Assembly (NCBI RefSeq): GCF_001280845.1
Contig: NZ_LGHP01000001.1
Location: 1,132,319-1,196,318 of the forward strand
Source: Bacillus sp. FJAT-28004
GTDB taxonomy: Bacteria > Bacillota > Bacilli > Paenibacillales > Paenibacillaceae
Reading direction: 5' to 3'
Length of the DNA stretch: 64,000 nt
This document shows, one piece after another, positions 61,656 to 64,000 of the stretch. The position numbers were made by a program, and so were the translations under genes. Every line of letters starts with the position of its first letter. Position 1 is the stretch's first letter. The notes beneath the pieces were generated by a model. It saw only the letters and a program-made list of their open reading frames with translations. It was not told where the DNA came from and ran no database searches.

Positions 61656-62531
61656 ATGAACATATTTCTAGATGCGAACCGCAAGCAAATTGCTAATCGG
61701 CGAAAAAAGGATTGGATGCTCCATCTCCTGTTCGTCGCAGCTACCTCAATCGGCGTTCTTGCTCTTTGCGCGCTAATTGTAGATATATTGATCGACGGCA
61801 TTTCAAGGCTTCAGCCTGATCTATTCACGAACTTTCCATCTCGCAAGGCGGACGGTTCCGGTATGAAGTCTGCGCTGGTCGGTACGATTTATATGCTGCT
61901 TATCATGGCTCCCATCTCCTTTATTTTTGGCGTAGGAGCAGCGATTTACTTGGAGGAATATGCGAAGAAGGGCCGGATTACCCGGATGATTCAGCTGAAT
62001 ATCAGTACACTAGCGGGCGTTCCGTCCATCGTATATGGTATTTTGGGCTTAACCTTGTTCGTACGTCTCCTCTCGCTTGATCGCAGTCTCATTGCGGGGG
62101 CGCTCACGATGACGCTGCTTGTGCTTCCTATTATTATCGTATCCGCACAAGAAGCTATTCGTGCTGTTCCGAAATCGCGCCGCGATGCGTCGTTCGCCTT
62201 AGGAGCGACCAAGTGGCAAACCGTCTCTCGTTCCGTTATGCCCTCAGCACTTCCGGGCGTATTGACCGGCGTCATACTTGCCATGTCGCGGGCAATCGGA
62301 GAGACAGCACCGCTCGTTATGATTGGAGCATTAACGTATGTTGCCTTTTTGCCAGAGGGTCTTAAGGATTCGTTTACGGTTATTCCTATTCAAGTGTACA
62401 ACTGGTTGTCTAAGCCACAGCTTGAATTCAAGGAGCTTGCAGCCAGCGGTATTATCGTTTTGCTAGCGCTGCTGTTGCTAATGAACTTTTCGGCTATTTT
62501 GCTTCGCAACAAATATCAGAAGAACATTTAG
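61656..62531 (+). CDS. pstA: PstA phosphate ABC permease
   Basis: 291 residues, six membrane helices, with GVGAAIYLEEYAKKGRITR, GVPSIVYGILGL and DASFALGATKWQTVSRSVMPSA. GAGGAG lies at the end of pstC and the start is one base after its stop; the frame upstream (from 61614) overlaps pstC and is not used. Confidence 0.95.
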   Translation: MNIFLDANRKQIANRRKKDWMLHLLFVAATSIGVLALCALIVDILIDGISRLQPDLFTNFPSRKADGSGMKSALVGTIYMLLIMAPISFIFGVGAAIYLEEYAKKGRITRMIQLNISTLAGVPSIVYGILGLTLFVRLLSLDRSLIAGALTMTLLVLPIIIVSAQEAIRAVPKSRRDASFALGATKWQTVSRSVMPSALPGVLTGVILAMSRAIGETAPLVMIGALTYVAFLPEGLKDSFTVIPIQVYNWLSKPQLEFKELAASGIIVLLALLLLMNFSAILLRNKYQKNI

Positions 62532-62543
62532 GAGGAACACGAT

Positions 62544-63299
62544 ATGGAAGCACTTATTAATATTAACAAGCTGAATTTGTTTTACGGCGCTTTCCACGCC
62601 TTGAAGGATGTAACGCTTACGATACCTGAGAAAGCAATCACTGCATTCATTGGACCCTCCGGCTGCGGAAAGTCAACATTGCTTCGTACGCTAAACCGCA
62701 TGAACGATATGATTCCGGGCACCCGGATCGAGGGAGGTATCGCGATTGGCGGTACAGAAATCTACTCGAATGAAGTGGATGTAGAAACGCTGCGCAAAAA
62801 GGTAGGCATGGTGTTCCAGCAGCCGAACCCATTCCCGAAATCTATCTACGATAATGTGGCATACGGTCCTCGCCTGCATGGCATTACAAGCAAGCGCGAG
62901 CTCGATGAAATTGTTGAAACGAGCTTGAAATCGGCTGTATTGTGGGAAGAGGTAAAGGATCATTTGAAACGGTCCGCGTTCGGTTTATCTGGTGGACAGC
63001 AGCAGCGGCTTTGTATTGCCCGCGCACTTGCAGTGAATCCGAATATTTTGCTTATGGACGAGGCGACATCAGCGCTTGACCCGATTTCAACGCTGAAAAT
63101 TGAAGAGCTTGCTCAAGAACTGAAAGATAAATACACAATCGTGATGGTTACTCACAACATGCATCAGGCAGCCCGCGTATCTAATCAAACGGTGTTTTTC
63201 TTGAATGGCGAGGTCATTGAATATTCGGATACGGAGAAGCTGTTCTCCAATCCGACCGATCAGCGCACAGAAGATTATATAAGCGGACGTTTCGGCTAA
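62544..63299 (+). CDS. pstB: PstB phosphate ABC ATPase
   Basis: 251 residues: Walker [20 protein letters not shown] (about 33), Q-loop [20 protein letters not shown], signature [15 protein letters not shown], Walker [13 protein letters not shown] and the H-loop [11 protein letters not shown]. It powers PstCA. AGGAGG precedes the ATG, 12 bp after pstA. Confidence 0.97.
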   Translation: MEALININKLNLFYGAFHALKDVTLTIPEKAITAFIGPSGCGKSTLLRTLNRMNDMIPGTRIEGGIAIGGTEIYSNEVDVETLRKKVGMVFQQPNPFPKSIYDNVAYGPRLHGITSKRELDEIVETSLKSAVLWEEVKDHLKRSAFGLSGGQQQRLCIARALAVNPNILLMDEATSALDPISTLKIEELAQELKDKYTIVMVTHNMHQAARVSNQTVFFLNGEVIEYSDTEKLFSNPTDQRTEDYISGRFG

Positions 63300-63363
63300 G
63301 CCAGACGGATCGTGGGAGAACAAATAACGTTGTTTTACAAACCTTAAAGGGGGAATGCCGTTC

Positions 63364-64000
63364 ATGATGGCCACGCGTAAAGAGTTTGACCAAGGACTAG
63401 AGCATCTTCATAATTTGCTGATTGATATGGGTACTTTTACGGAAAAAGCGCTCGTAGAATCGATGGAAGCGTTGAAAACCGTTGATGTTGACCGTGCGAA
63501 GCAGGTCATAAAGCTGGATCCGTCACTCAACCAAATGGAAGAAAAAATTACGGAAATCGGCTCGAAGCTTATTGCCACGCAACAGCCGGTTGCCAAGGAT
63601 TTGCGACGCATTTTGTCAGCATTCAAAATTGCAAGTGATTTGGAGCGCATGGGTGATCTCTGCGTTGATATCGCTAAGGTCGTGTTGCGTTTAGAGGGAC
63701 AGGAGCTTATTAAGCCGTTAATCGATTTGCCGCGCATGGCCGAAATTGTTCAACTCATGACATACGAGTCCATTCAATCGTTTATTCAGGAGAATGTAGA
63801 CCTTGCTTACAAAATGGCGAAGGACGACGATCAGGTTGATGCCCTTTATGGACAGATTACGCGCGAGCTTTACTCCCTTATGATGGAGAACCCTCGCAAC
63901 ATTACACAGTCATCGCTTCTTACTCTTGTCGGACGTTACCTCGAAAGATACGGCGATCATGCGACAAACATCGGCGAGAGCGTCGTATATCTCGTAACGG
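63364..64000 (+). CDS. phoU: PhoU phosphate signalling protein (3' truncated by the window)
   Basis: 212 codons are visible and the frame is open at the window end. The protein begins MMATRKEFDQGLEHLHNLL and shows both PhoU repeats with their metal-binding signatures: ASDLERMGDLCVDIAK in the first and LERYGDHATNIGESVVYL in the second. PhoU links the Pst transporter to PhoR and damps the phosphate response. AAGGGGG precedes two adjacent ATGs (63364, 63367). Only a few residues should be missing. Confidence 0.94.
   Translation, partial: MMATRKEFDQGLEHLHNLLIDMGTFTEKALVESMEALKTVDVDRAKQVIKLDPSLNQMEEKITEIGSKLIATQQPVAKDLRRILSAFKIASDLERMGDLCVDIAKVVLRLEGQELIKPLIDLPRMAEIVQLMTYESIQSFIQENVDLAYKMAKDDDQVDALYGQITRELYSLMMENPRNITQSSLLTLVGRYLERYGDHATNIGESVVYLVT

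Overview
The window looks like a chromosome segment of an endospore-forming Gram-positive bacterium of the Paenibacillus type. Evidence: a near-canonical gerE, a YheC/YheD spore-coat ATP-grasp protein, strong AAGGAGG ribosome sites with many TTG/GTG starts, YesM/YesN-type regulation of sugar ABC genes, a SWIM-SNF2 pair, and a GlcT-type antiterminator. I see no rRNA, tRNA, IS element, prophage or CRISPR. The genus is an inference from gene content and style.

1-18.9 kb is a surface-glycan and sporulation region. It opens with the 3' end of a repeat protein. An apparently complete set of enzymes for a CMP-nonulosonic acid of the legionaminic type follows on both strands: 4,6-dehydratase, aminotransferase, N-acyltransferase, hydrolysing 2-epimerase, synthase and cytidylyltransferase. 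Around them lie a second, divergent synthase-like protein, two related SpsB-like glycosyltransferases and YheC/YheD. Next comes an operon with a 1.27-kb-codon fusion of two GT-C modules, a polyprenyl-phosphate GT2, a GtrA flippase and a class D sortase, and then gerE. Three intergenic regions here carry the same arrangement, AC-N17-CATA-N3-TA, which fits late mother-cell sigma-K promoters. The region may therefore build and attach a sialic-acid-like glycan on the spore surface.

19-31.3 kb holds signalling and PTS genes: a Cache-GGDEF cyclase, two orphan Spo0B-like histidine kinases, a catalase, a TPR protein, and a five-gene N-acetylglucosamine PTS operon (single-PRD antiterminator, IIA, IICB, HPr, EI). 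The operon is preceded by a promoter and a RAT/terminator switch.

31.4-44.7 kb holds the SWIM/SNF2 pair, then an ABC sugar importer (binding protein and two permeases, no ATPase) with its two-component system and a GH3 beta-N-acetylhexosaminidase.

44.7-64 kb holds an intergenic set of short hairpin repeats, a tandem HD protein, a BASS-type transporter, phoR then phoP, a lipoate/octanoyl transferase, an M20 peptidase with a split ThrE exporter, a 113-bp tandem repeat array, a GH42 beta-galactosidase with a divergent AraC regulator, a soluble CBS-MCP protein, and the pstSCAB-phoU operon behind a Pho-box-like promoter. phoU runs off the window end.
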